61,094 nucleotides of DNA, taken from contig NZ_OCND01000013.1 of NCBI RefSeq assembly GCF_900215535.1, forward strand, positions 26,564 to 87,657, written 5' to 3'. A model generated the notes under the pieces. It did not search any database. It saw only the letters and a list, made by a program, of their open reading frames with translations, and had not been told where the DNA came from. Positions 27,217 to 35,725 of the stretch are shown here, piece after piece. Numbering within the stretch: the stretch's first letter is position 1; every line of letters starts with the position of its first letter. Source of the stretch: Pseudoxanthomonas wuyuanensis (GTDB lineage: Bacteria; Pseudomonadota; Gammaproteobacteria; Xanthomonadales; Xanthomonadaceae). The position numbers were made by a program, and so were the translations under genes.

Positions 27217-28530
27217 ATGCTCGCCTGGATGCTCGGATCCGCCGCTCCTGCCGCAAACACCCGCGACAGCGCCATCGAACCGCAGGCGCTGCTTGCGCGT
27301 TACCTGGCCGTGCGTGCGTCCAGTGCGGCGCTTGCCGCGCCGCTGTCGGCCGAGGATGCGATGGTGCAGAGCATGGACGATGCCAGTCCGGCCAAATGGC
27401 ACCTGGCGCACACCACCTGGTTCTTCGAACGTTTCGTGCTGGCCGCACGCGATGGCTACGCCGCGTTCAATCCGCAATGGGACTATCTGTTCAACAGCTA
27501 CTACCAGAGCGCCGGTCCCATCCACGCGCGGCCGCGGCGCGGCCTGCTGTCGCGGCCCGGCCTGACCGAAGTGCTGGACTACCGCGCCGAGATCGATGCG
27601 CGGATAAGGCGGCGTTTTGCCGACGGCGACCTGAGCAACCATGATCTGCGCACGCTGCTGCTGGGCACCCACCATGAGCAACAGCATCAGGAACTGCTGC
27701 TGACCGACATCAAGCATGCGTTCTGGTCGAACCCGCTGAAGCCTGCCTATCGCGACGACCTGCCAATGCGGACGGGCCGGGCGGCGCCGCTGCGGTGGAT
27801 CGCGCGCGAAGAAGCCATCGTCGAGATCGGCGCAGCGCCGTGGCCGCAGGCGCCGGCCTTCGCCTACGACAACGAATCGCCGCGCCACCGCGTGCTGGTG
27901 CCGGCGTATGCGCTGGCCAGTCGCCCGATCAGCAACGGCGAGTACCGCCAGTTCATCGCTGACGGCGGCTACCGGACGCCGGCGCTGTGGATGAGCGAGG
28001 GCTGGGCGCTGGCGGACGCGCAGGCCTGGAACCGGCCGCTGTACTGGAGCGAGGACGGCCGGCGCGAGTTCACGCTGGGCGGCTGGCGCCCGCTGGACTC
28101 GCATGCGCCGGTCTGTCACCTGAGCTATTTCGAAGCCGATGCGCTTGCGCGCTGGGCCGGCGCACGGCTGCCGACCGAGGCCGAATGGGAGCAGGCCGCC
28201 GCGGGCGCGGCCATCGAAGGCAACTTCGCCGACCCCGCCACCGCTGCGCTGCATCCGCAGGCGCTGGACGCAAGCGGTCCCGGTTTGCGCCAGCTGTTCG
28301 GCGACGTCTGGGAATGGACCGCCAGCGCCTACACGCCCTATCCCGGTTTCCGCGCACTGCCGGGCTCGCTGGGCGAATACAACGGCAAGTTCATGTGCGG
28401 CCAATGGGTATTGCGCGGCGGCAGCTGCGTCACGCCGCGCGACCACATGCGCGCCAGCTACCGGAACTTCTTCCCGCCGCCCGCCCGCTGGCAGTTCTCC
28501 GGCGTGCGCCTGGCCAAGGATCTCGCATGA
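27217..28530 (+). CDS. egtB: Ergothioneine biosynthesis protein EgtB
   Basis: A 437-residue non-heme iron sulfoxide synthase that joins a thiol (gamma-glutamylcysteine or cysteine) to hercynine. The N-terminal DinB-like domain carries the iron ligands: HLAH around His62-65 and the H-x3-H pair His153 and His157 in HHEQQHQEL. The C-terminal FGE/sulfatase-modifying domain ends with FGDVWEWTASAY, VLRGGSCVT and WQFSGVRLA. ATG 27217 lacks a good ribosome binding site, and ATG 27229 is possible, so the N-terminal few residues are uncertain. It is coupled to egtD by ATGA. Confidence 0.93.
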   Translation: MLAWMLGSAAPAANTRDSAIEPQALLARYLAVRASSAALAAPLSAEDAMVQSMDDASPAKWHLAHTTWFFERFVLAARDGYAAFNPQWDYLFNSYYQSAGPIHARPRRGLLSRPGLTEVLDYRAEIDARIRRRFADGDLSNHDLRTLLLGTHHEQQHQELLLTDIKHAFWSNPLKPAYRDDLPMRTGRAAPLRWIAREEAIVEIGAAPWPQAPAFAYDNESPRHRVLVPAYALASRPISNGEYRQFIADGGYRTPALWMSEGWALADAQAWNRPLYWSEDGRREFTLGGWRPLDSHAPVCHLSYFEADALARWAGARLPTEAEWEQAAAGAAIEGNFADPATAALHPQALDASGPGLRQLFGDVWEWTASAYTPYPGFRALPGSLGEYNGKFMCGQWVLRGGSCVTPRDHMRASYRNFFPPPARWQFSGVRLAKDLA

Positions 28531-29504
28531 CGCCCGCCACCGCCCGCGCCCACGCCGCTTTGACCGATCTGCATCCGCCAGCGGACGATATTCTGCGCGA
28601 TGCGCTGGCCGGCCTGTCGCGCACGCCCAAGCGCCTGCCGTCCAAGTATTTCTACGACGCGCAGGGGTCGCGGCTGTTCGAAGCCATTACCCGGCAGCCG
28701 GAGTATTACCTGACGCGGGTGGAGCAGGCGCTGCTGGACGACTACCTGCCGGCGATCGCCAGCGCGATCGGCAGCGGCGCGCATGTGGTCGAATACGGCA
28801 GCGGCAGCGGCCGCAAGACCCGGCGGCTGCTCGAGGGCTTGCGCGAACCGGCGGCCTATACGCCGGTTGAAATCTCGCGCGCCGCGCTGCTGGAAAGCAC
28901 CGCGCGCCTGGCCTCCGCTCTGCCCGCGGTGGAAATGCTGCCGGTGTGCGCCGACTTCACCCGGCCGGTGCCGCTGCCGGCGCCGACCCGCCGCCCGCGG
29001 CGCACGCTGGTGTTCTTTCCCGGCTCCACGCTGGGCAATTTCACCCATGACGAAGCGGTCGGCATCCTGGCGGCGATGCGCGAGGCGATGGGAGCCGACG
29101 GCCGCGCCCTGATCGGCATCGATCTGCAGAAGGATCCCGCCCTGATCGAAGCGGCCTACAACGACGCGGCCGGCGTCACCGCGGCGTTCACGTTGAACCT
29201 GCTGGCGCGGCTCAACCGCGAACTCGGCAGCGATTTCGATCTGGCCGGTTTCCGCCACCGCGCGGTCTACGCCGGCGAACGCAGCCGTATCGAAACCTTC
29301 CTGGTCAGCCAGCGCGCGCAGCAGGTGCAGGTGGCCGGGCGCCGTTTCCATTTCGATGCCGGCGAGGCCATGCTGGTCGAATACAGCCACAAGTACAGCG
29401 ACGGCGGCTTTGCGACGCTGGCGGCGGCAGCCGGCCTGGCCGTGGCCGATGGCCGCAACGATCCCCGCGGCTGGTTCGGCCTGCGGCTGCTGCGGCCGGC
29501 CTGA
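28527..29504 (+). CDS. egtD: L-histidine N-alpha-methyltransferase EgtD
   Basis: A 325-residue SAM-dependent enzyme that trimethylates histidine to hercynine, the substrate of EgtB. The N-terminus has LPSKYFYDAQGSRLFEAIT, the SAM loop is VEYGSGSGRKTRRLL, and FFPGSTLGNFTHDEA and MLVEYSHKYS follow; all are EgtD features. The start overlaps the egtB stop by four bases. No egtA, egtC or egtE is next to it in this window. Confidence 0.95.
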   Translation: MTPATARAHAALTDLHPPADDILRDALAGLSRTPKRLPSKYFYDAQGSRLFEAITRQPEYYLTRVEQALLDDYLPAIASAIGSGAHVVEYGSGSGRKTRRLLEGLREPAAYTPVEISRAALLESTARLASALPAVEMLPVCADFTRPVPLPAPTRRPRRTLVFFPGSTLGNFTHDEAVGILAAMREAMGADGRALIGIDLQKDPALIEAAYNDAAGVTAAFTLNLLARLNRELGSDFDLAGFRHRAVYAGERSRIETFLVSQRAQQVQVAGRRFHFDAGEAMLVEYSHKYSDGGFATLAAAAGLAVADGRNDPRGWFGLRLLRPA

Positions 29505-29523
29505 TCGGCACTGCGTTGCACCA

Positions 29524-30285
29524 ATGAACGCCGCTACGGAACAAGGATCAAAGGCTGCCGGAGACATGCGCGAGCCCGCGCCCCCGGCACGCTATGACGA
29601 TCTGCGCGCGCTGTTCCTCAACTGCACGCTCAAGCGCAGCGGCGAGGAGTCGCATACCGAACGCCTGATCCATGTGGCCGCAGGCGTGATGCGCGCGCAG
29701 TCGGTGCAGGTGGAAGTCGAGCGGCCGGCCGATCTGGAACTGGCACCCGGCGTGCAGCCGGACATGACCGAACATGGTTTCGTCCGCGACGACTGGCCGG
29801 CGCTATCGCAAAAGGTGCTGGCCGCCGACATCCTGGTGCTGTGCACGCCGATATGGCTGGGTGAGGAAAGCTCGGTATGCCGGCGGGTGATCGAACGCCT
29901 GTACAGCCGATCCGGCGAACTCAACGCGGCCGGCCAGTACCTCTACTATGGCCGCGCCGGTGGCTGCCTGGTAACCGGCAACGAGGACGGCATCAAGCAC
30001 TGCGCGATGGGCCTGCTGTACGCCCTGCAGCACATCGGCTACGCCATTCCGCCGCAAGCCGATGCCGGCTGGATTGGCGAGGCCGGCCCCGGTCCGTCGT
30101 ATGGCGACGACGGCGCCGGCTACGACAACGATTTCACCCAGCGCAACACCACGTTTATGGCCTGGAACCTGATGCACATGGCGCGCTGGCTGAAGGACGC
30201 CGGCGGTTTTCCGGCCCACGGCAACCAGCGCGACCGCTGGGATGCCGGTTGCCGTTTTGGCCATCCGGATCCGGCGCAGCGCTGA
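29524..30285 (+). CDS. Flavodoxin-like NAD(P)H oxidoreductase
   Basis: A 253-residue protein of the NADPH-dependent FMN reductase / flavodoxin-fold group. Sequence features are ALFLNCTLKRSGEESHTERLI (two parts), ILVLCTPIWLGEESSVCRRV and a glycine-rich YYGRAGGCLVTGNEDG. It would bind FMN and transfer electrons from NAD(P)H. It starts 19 bases after egtD on the same strand, so it probably belongs to the ergothioneine operon, but no such role is established to my knowledge. The end (residues 225-253) is charged and variable. Substrate unknown. Confidence 0.8.
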   Translation: MNAATEQGSKAAGDMREPAPPARYDDLRALFLNCTLKRSGEESHTERLIHVAAGVMRAQSVQVEVERPADLELAPGVQPDMTEHGFVRDDWPALSQKVLAADILVLCTPIWLGEESSVCRRVIERLYSRSGELNAAGQYLYYGRAGGCLVTGNEDGIKHCAMGLLYALQHIGYAIPPQADAGWIGEAGPGPSYGDDGAGYDNDFTQRNTTFMAWNLMHMARWLKDAGGFPAHGNQRDRWDAGCRFGHPDPAQR

Positions 30286-30488
30286 CAGCGTGCACCGCCG
30301 CCGGCGACGACACGACGGCAGCGGCGGAGTTGCGCCCGGCCGCGCCGGTTTCACGCCGGTTCCATGCGCGATGGCTTACACCGTTGGCATCCCAGGGTAC
30401 CGGAGGCAGGCATGCCCTTTCTGTCAGTGCGCCGTCCCGGTGTTGGTCTGCGCCGCGGCCGCGGCCCGGCATGAGCGGAGGCGAGGCG

Positions 30489-30968
30489 ATGCTCCAGCAG
30501 GAGATGCTCCAGCAGGATTTGTGGATCCTCGTGCGCATTGCGGCGGCCATGCTGCTGGGCGGCGTGCTGGGGGTGGAACGCGAGATCGGCCGGCACTCGG
30601 CCGGCCTGCGCACGCATATGCTGATCAGCGGCGCGGCGGCGCTGATTGTCGGGCTGGGCGACATCATTGCCCAGCATTTCACCCAGGAGCAGTACCGCGA
30701 GCTGCTGCGCGTGGATCCGGTGCGCTTGATCGAAGCGGTGGTCGCGGCGGTGGGCTTCGTCGGCGGCGGCACCATCCTGCGCTCGGGCCGGGGCGATCAT
30801 GTGCGCGGCCTCACCACCGCCAGCTCGCTGCTGATGGCAGCGGCCATCGGCATCGCCGCCGGCTTGGGCAACTATGTGCTGGCGTTGGGCGCGTCGCTGC
30901 TGTGCGTGGCGGTACTGGCGGTGTTCCGCCGCTTCGAACGCGCGGTGGTTCCGCCGAAAGGCGACTGA
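30489..30968 (+). CDS. MgtC/SapB-family membrane protein
   Basis: A 159-residue membrane protein with about four helices (residues 10-25, 45-60, 80-100, 105-135). The motifs MLLGGVLGVEREIGRHSAGLRTHM (two parts) and VGFVGGGTILR are those of MgtC. The family helps cells cope with low magnesium and acid stress in some bacteria. ATG 30489 has GGAGGCGAGG upstream; an in-frame ATG at 30471 would add six residues and ATG 30504 would drop five. It ends in a convergent junction with the oxidoreductase gene. Confidence 0.86.
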   Translation: MLQQEMLQQDLWILVRIAAAMLLGGVLGVEREIGRHSAGLRTHMLISGAAALIVGLGDIIAQHFTQEQYRELLRVDPVRLIEAVVAAVGFVGGGTILRSGRGDHVRGLTTASSLLMAAAIGIAAGLGNYVLALGASLLCVAVLAVFRRFERAVVPPKGD

Positions 30969-30982
30969 CAGCCAGGCGCGGT

Positions 30983-31014
30983 GCGGGCGGCCATCTGAGC
31001 GATGGCGCGCCCGC
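30983..31014. terminator. Bidirectional hairpin between convergent genes
   Basis: The arms GCGGGCGGCCAT (30983-30994) and ATGGCGCGCCCGC (31002-31014) pair around CTGAGCG with one bulged base. It sits between the MgtC-family stop and the 3' end of the minus-strand oxidoreductase gene. No long T-run, but the 12-pair GC-rich stem makes it a likely shared 3' end. Confidence 0.5.
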
Positions 31015-31017
31015 CGT

Positions 31018-34000
31018 TCAGGCCACCTGCACCATCCGCAACGGATCGCTCCATTGCTTCAGCAGTTCGGCTTCGCGGGCCTTGGCCTTGCGCAGGTGCG
31101 CTTCCTTGACGTGGCCGTAGCCGCGGATGTGCTCGGGAATGCTGGCGATTTCCACCGCCAGCGGCAGATTGCCGGCATCCAGCGACTCCAGCAGATCGGC
31201 CACCGTCTTCTCGTAGCTGGCAATCAGCTGGCGTTCGCCCTTGCGTTCTTCGGTGTAGCCAAAGACGTCCAGTGCGCTGCCGCGCAGGAAGCGCAGCTTT
31301 GCCATCAGCTTGAAGGCGGTGAACATCCAGGGACCGTACTCCTTCTTGATCAGGCGGCCCTGGGCATCCTTCCTGGCCAGCAGCGGCGGCGCCAGATGGA
31401 AGCGCAGCGTGTAGTCGCCGTCGAACTGCTGCTGCAGGCGGCGCTGGAATTCGCCGCTGGTATACAGCCGCGCCACCTCGTATTCGTCCTTGTAGGCCAT
31501 CAGCTTGAAGAAATAGCGGGCCACCGCTTCGGTCAGCGCGGTCGAACCCGGCGCCTTCAGATTTTCTGCTGCGCGAACCCGGGCGACCAGATCGGTGTAG
31601 CGTTTGCCGTAGGCGGCGTTCTGGTAGTCGCCGAGGAAGGCGGAACGGCGCGCGATCAGTTCGTCCAATGAACGCGACAGGCGCAGATCGTCCAGCGGCA
31701 GGAACGCCACGCCATTGCCGTTGCCGTTGCCCTCGGGCAGGCCGCGCAGTTCGCTCTCGTTGCCGGGGTTGCGCGGGGCGGCGTTGGCGCCCCACTCGGC
31801 GCTTTCCCATTCGCCCGGCGGCAGGATCTGCAGGTTGCGCGGGGTGCGCTCGCTTTCGGTCTGGGTGTTGCGGATCAGTCCGGCCGCTTCCTGTACCGCC
31901 TGCGGGTTCGCCACGGCCAGGCGGCCCCAGGCGAAGGCCCGCTTGTTCATTTCGATGGCCGCGGCGTTCAGTTCCACCGCACGCATGATGGCCTCGAAGG
32001 AAATCGGCACCAGGCCCTGCTGCCAGGCATAGCCCAGCATGAACAGGTTGGCGGCGATGGCATCGCCCATCAGGGCGGTGGCCAGTTGCGTTGCGTCCAC
32101 CAGCATCGGATCGCGGCCGCCCAGCGCGACCTTGACCCCGGCGATGATGTCGGTGGCGGGGAACTGCATGTCCGGATGGGTGGTAAAGGTGCCCGGCATG
32201 GCTTCGTAGGTGTTGAGCACTACGTGCGAGCGTTCGCCGCGCACCTTGGACAGCGCCCAGTAGTCGTTGACCACCACCATGTCGCAGCCCAGCACCAGGT
32301 CGGCTTCGCCGGCGGCGATGCGTACGGCGTGGATGTCCTCCGGCGTGCGCGCGATGCGGATGTGCGTGGTCACCGCGCCGCCCTTCTGCGCCAGGCCGGT
32401 CTGGTCCAGCACGCTGGCGCCCTTGCCTTCCAGATGGCCGGCCATGCCCAGCAGCGCGCCGATGGTGACCACGCCGGTGCCGCCGACGCCGGTGATCAGG
32501 ATGTTCCACGGTTGCGCGAGGTCGGATTTGAAAGCCGGCGCAGGCAGCGCATCGAACAGCGACGCGGCATCCGGCCCGCCTTTGCCCGGTGCGCCGCCCT
32601 TGCGCGGCGTGCCGCCGTGCACGGTGACGAAGCTGGGGCAGAAACCGCTCACGCAGCTGTAGTCCTTGTTGCAGTTGGACTGGTCGATTTCGCGCTTGCG
32701 GCCGAACTCGGTTTCCTTGGGCAGCACCGAAACGCAGAAGCTTTTCACCCCGCAGTCGCCGCAGCCTTCGCAGACCAGCGTGTTGATGGTCACCCGCTTC
32801 TGCGGGTCGACCATCTTGCCGCGCTTGCGGCGGCGGCGTTTCTCGGTGGCGCAGACCTGGTCGTAGATCAGGATCGACACGCCCTTCACTTCGCGCAGCC
32901 GCTTCTGCACCTCGTCCAGTCGCTTGCGGTCGAAGAACTCCACGCCGGACGGGAAGATCTCCGGCTGGCTCCACTTGCCGATCTCGTCGCTGACCACGAC
33001 GATCGTCTGCACGCCTTCGGCGCGCATCATGTGCGCGATCTGCGGCACGCTCAGCGTGCCGTCCACCGGCTGGCCGCCGGTCATCGCCACCGCGTCGTTG
33101 TAGAGGATCTTGTAGGTGATGTTGACGCCGGTGGCCACCGACTGGCGCACCGCCAGCGAGCCGGAATGGAAGAAGGTGCCGTCGCCCAGGTTCTGGAACA
33201 CATGCTGGGTTTCGGTGAACGGCGCCTGCCCGGACCAGGTGACGCCTTCGCCGCCCATGTGGGTGAAGGTGTCGGTGCTGCGGTCCATCCACGTCACCAT
33301 GTAGTGGCAGCCGATGCCGCCCAGCGCGCGCGAACCTTCCGGCACCACCGTGGAGGTGTTGTGCGGGCAGCCGCTGCAGTAATGCGGCACGCGCGGGAAA
33401 TTGGCGCGCGGCAACGCCAGTTCGGCTTCCTTCTCGGCCATCCAGCGCAGCCGCTGTTCGATCGACTCGTTGCTGGCCGAGCTTGATTGAAGCAGGCGCT
33501 GGATGCGGCGGCCGATGACGCCGGCGATGGTGGCCGGGGTCAGCTCGCCGGTGGATGGCAGGATCCATTCGCCGGCCTCGTCGTACTTGCCGACGATGGA
33601 CGGGCGCTGGCCCGCGCTGGCTGGCCAGTTGTAGAACTGTTCCTTCATCTGCCGCTCGATGAAGGCGCGCTTTTCCTCCACCACGACGATGTCTTCCAGG
33701 CCGTGGGCGAAGTTGGCGATGCCCTGCGGCTCCAGCGGCCAGGTCATGCCCACCTTGTAGACGCGGATGCCGATGTCGGCGCAGGCCCGCTCGTCCAGGC
33801 CCAGGTATTCCAGTGCCTGCAGTACGTCCAGGTAGCTCTTGCCGGTGGTGACGATGCCCAGCCGCGCGCGCGGCGAGTCCAGCACGATGCGGTCGATCCG
33901 GTTGACGCGCGCGAAGGCCTGCGCCGCCTTCACCGCATAGCGGTGCAGGCGCATTTCCTGATCCAGCGGCGGATCCGGCCAGCGGATGTTGAGGCCGCCG

Positions 34001-34749
34001 GCGGGCAGGTCGAAATCCTCCGGCAGCAGGATCTGCCGGGCGAACGGGTTCACTTCCACCGAGGCGGACGATTCCACCGTTTCGGCGATGGTCTTGAAGC
34101 CCACCCAGCGGCCGGTGTAGCGGCTCATCGCCCAGCCGACCAGGCCCAGATCCAGGATGTCCTGCACGCCGGCCGGGTTGAGGATCGGCATCATCGCACT
34201 GACGAATTCGTCTTCCGAGCCATGCGGCAGGGTCGAACTGCGGCAGGCGTGGTCGTCGGCGGCCAGCGCCAGCACGCCGCCGTGGCGGGACGTACCGGCG
34301 GCGTTGCCGTGCTTGAACACGTCGCCGCAGCGGTCCACGCCCGGACCCTTGCCGTACCACATCGCATACACGCCATCGACCTTGGCGCCGGGGAACAGGT
34401 TGGTCTGCTGGGTGCCCCAGACCATGGTCGCGCCCAGATCCTCATTGAGGCCGGGAATGAACTTGACCGCGGCGGCTTCCAGGTGCTTCTTGGCCCGCCA
34501 CAGCTCCAGATCGAAGCCGCCCAGCGGGCTGCCGCGGTAGCCGCTGATGAAGCCGGCCGTGTTCAGCCCGGCGGCCTGGTCGCGCAGGCGCTGCATCAGC
34601 GGCAGCCGCACCAGCGCCTGCACGCCGCTCAGGTAGATGCGCCCGTCGGTGCGCAGGTACTTGTGCTCCAGCGTGTAGTCGTTGTCCAGCACGCCGATCT
34701 GCGGCGTGTTGGAGGAGGAAGGGGAGGTCAGTTCGGCGGTGCTGATCAT
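31018..34749 (-). CDS. Indolepyruvate ferredoxin oxidoreductase, single-chain
   Basis: A 1243-residue enzyme that oxidatively decarboxylates aryl or branched 2-oxo acids to acyl-CoA, reducing ferredoxin. The N-terminal pyruvate:ferredoxin-like half includes GFISGYRGSPLGGFD and GTQQTNLFPGAKVDG. The TPP-binding half has CSGCPHNTSTVVPEGSRA and GGEGVTWSGQAPF. Cysteines CEGCGDCGVKSFC near residue 655-670 would bind a 4Fe-4S cluster, although the classical two-cluster ferredoxin is incomplete. A gamma-type domain starts near residue 746 (NILITGVGGTGVVTIGALLG). ATG 34749 has only a weak AGG upstream. It is divergent from the TPR-like gene. Confidence 0.93.
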   Translation of the reverse strand: MISTAELTSPSSSNTPQIGVLDNDYTLEHKYLRTDGRIYLSGVQALVRLPLMQRLRDQAAGLNTAGFISGYRGSPLGGFDLELWRAKKHLEAAAVKFIPGLNEDLGATMVWGTQQTNLFPGAKVDGVYAMWYGKGPGVDRCGDVFKHGNAAGTSRHGGVLALAADDHACRSSTLPHGSEDEFVSAMMPILNPAGVQDILDLGLVGWAMSRYTGRWVGFKTIAETVESSASVEVNPFARQILLPEDFDLPAGGLNIRWPDPPLDQEMRLHRYAVKAAQAFARVNRIDRIVLDSPRARLGIVTTGKSYLDVLQALEYLGLDERACADIGIRVYKVGMTWPLEPQGIANFAHGLEDIVVVEEKRAFIERQMKEQFYNWPASAGQRPSIVGKYDEAGEWILPSTGELTPATIAGVIGRRIQRLLQSSSASNESIEQRLRWMAEKEAELALPRANFPRVPHYCSGCPHNTSTVVPEGSRALGGIGCHYMVTWMDRSTDTFTHMGGEGVTWSGQAPFTETQHVFQNLGDGTFFHSGSLAVRQSVATGVNITYKILYNDAVAMTGGQPVDGTLSVPQIAHMMRAEGVQTIVVVSDEIGKWSQPEIFPSGVEFFDRKRLDEVQKRLREVKGVSILIYDQVCATEKRRRRKRGKMVDPQKRVTINTLVCEGCGDCGVKSFCVSVLPKETEFGRKREIDQSNCNKDYSCVSGFCPSFVTVHGGTPRKGGAPGKGGPDAASLFDALPAPAFKSDLAQPWNILITGVGGTGVVTIGALLGMAGHLEGKGASVLDQTGLAQKGGAVTTHIRIARTPEDIHAVRIAAGEADLVLGCDMVVVNDYWALSKVRGERSHVVLNTYEAMPGTFTTHPDMQFPATDIIAGVKVALGGRDPMLVDATQLATALMGDAIAANLFMLGYAWQQGLVPISFEAIMRAVELNAAAIEMNKRAFAWGRLAVANPQAVQEAAGLIRNTQTESERTPRNLQILPPGEWESAEWGANAAPRNPGNESELRGLPEGNGNGNGVAFLPLDDLRLSRSLDELIARRSAFLGDYQNAAYGKRYTDLVARVRAAENLKAPGSTALTEAVARYFFKLMAYKDEYEVARLYTSGEFQRRLQQQFDGDYTLRFHLAPPLLARKDAQGRLIKKEYGPWMFTAFKLMAKLRFLRGSALDVFGYTEERKGERQLIASYEKTVADLLESLDAGNLPLAVEIASIPEHIRGYGHVKEAHLRKAKAREAELLKQWSDPLRMVQVA

Positions 34750-34907
34750 GGCTGGCCTGTAGCTGGCGCGGCCCGCCCGGTGGCAGCGGACACGAAGGAT
34801 GCGAATTGTAACAGCGGGGTTTCTGTGACCGGCTCCTCTGCCAATTTGTGCGCTGCAGCGGTTACGATAGCGGTTGGGGAGGATGGTAGTAGTCGGGGGA
34901 CTGCGCG

Positions 34908-35537
34908 ATGACATCGAAGAAACACTTGCTGGCCTGCGTGCTGGCGCTGTGCGCTTTTGCCGCGAATGCGCAGCATGTGCCCAAGCCCAAAGAGTTCTAT
35001 TTCGACGAGGACCGCGGCGTCAACGGCCCGATCGTGCTGATCAAAGGAGAGGGCGAAGCCTTGGTCCAGGAGCTGGTCAAGGCGCGCGAGCGTGGCCGCA
35101 AGTCGCTGGAAGCCACCGCCCAGCTGGCCCATGTGGCCATCAGCGACAATCGCGTCGAGCTGGGCAAGTCGCTTTACCAGCAGGCGCTCAACAGCACCCA
35201 GGCCGGCAGTTCGATCTGGCGCGCGATCAGCTGGAACTACGGCTGGGACCTGTACCGGCTGGGCGAATACCAGCCGGCGCTGCAGCAGTGGGCCGGCCTG
35301 GTGCCGCCGGTGGGAGCGCCATCCTGGATGCCGCCGACGCTGGCGTTGGGCCTGTGGAGCGCGGATCGCAAGAGCGAGGCGGTGGACTGGTTCGCCGCCG
35401 CGGTGCGCACCGAGCCCGCCCGCTGGAGCAATCCGGCCAACTTCCCGGCCTTGCTGCCGGACTGGCGCGAAGAAGACCGCGCCAGGCTGGCGGAAGTGCA
35501 TGCGGCGTGGCTGGCCAATCCGCCTGCCTGGCCGTAA
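34908..35537 (+). CDS. Secreted TPR-like protein, unknown
   Basis: A 209-residue protein with a signal peptide (KKHLLACVLALCAFAANAQ, cut after ANAQ). The mature part is helical, with repeat-like segments such as NRVELGKSLYQQALNSTQAG and WNYGWDLYRLGEYQPALQQW, resembling tetratricopeptide folds. No catalytic motif is seen. It stands alone between two unrelated genes and starts 158 bases from the divergent oxidoreductase. Function is not known. Confidence 0.66.
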   Translation: MTSKKHLLACVLALCAFAANAQHVPKPKEFYFDEDRGVNGPIVLIKGEGEALVQELVKARERGRKSLEATAQLAHVAISDNRVELGKSLYQQALNSTQAGSSIWRAISWNYGWDLYRLGEYQPALQQWAGLVPPVGAPSWMPPTLALGLWSADRKSEAVDWFAAAVRTEPARWSNPANFPALLPDWREEDRARLAEVHAAWLANPPAWP

Positions 35538-35633
35538 CCGGGTGCTGCTGTCCGCTCCGACCAAGGCGCGTCGACCCTTGACCGGCGCGGCACGCTTCGC
35601 CGACACCTGCCGGAGAGCCGCTGGCTGATGCGG

Positions 35634-35658
35634 CCCGCAGAACCGCTTTTGCTGCGGG
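35634..35658 (+). terminator. Hairpin between the TPR-like gene and ggt
   Basis: CCCGCAG (35634-35640) and CTGCGGG (35652-35658) pair perfectly around an 11-base loop. It is 96 bases past the upstream stop and before the ggt start. There is no T-run directly after it, so this is only a possible 3' end. Confidence 0.3.
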
Positions 35659-35725
35659 AGCGGCTCAATAGGTTCTAACATCGGCAGGTGAAGGCGCGCG
35701 TCGGGCGCGCCAACGGTCCTTCGCC

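Noticed and set aside
30286..30488. A gene between the flavodoxin-like and MgtC-family genes
   Set aside because: The 203-base gap has no frame with a ribosome binding site that does not extend into one of the neighbours.
34908..34910. A promoter with a TACGAT -10 box before the TPR-like gene
   Set aside because: No -35 box at a suitable distance could be found, so it was not listed.
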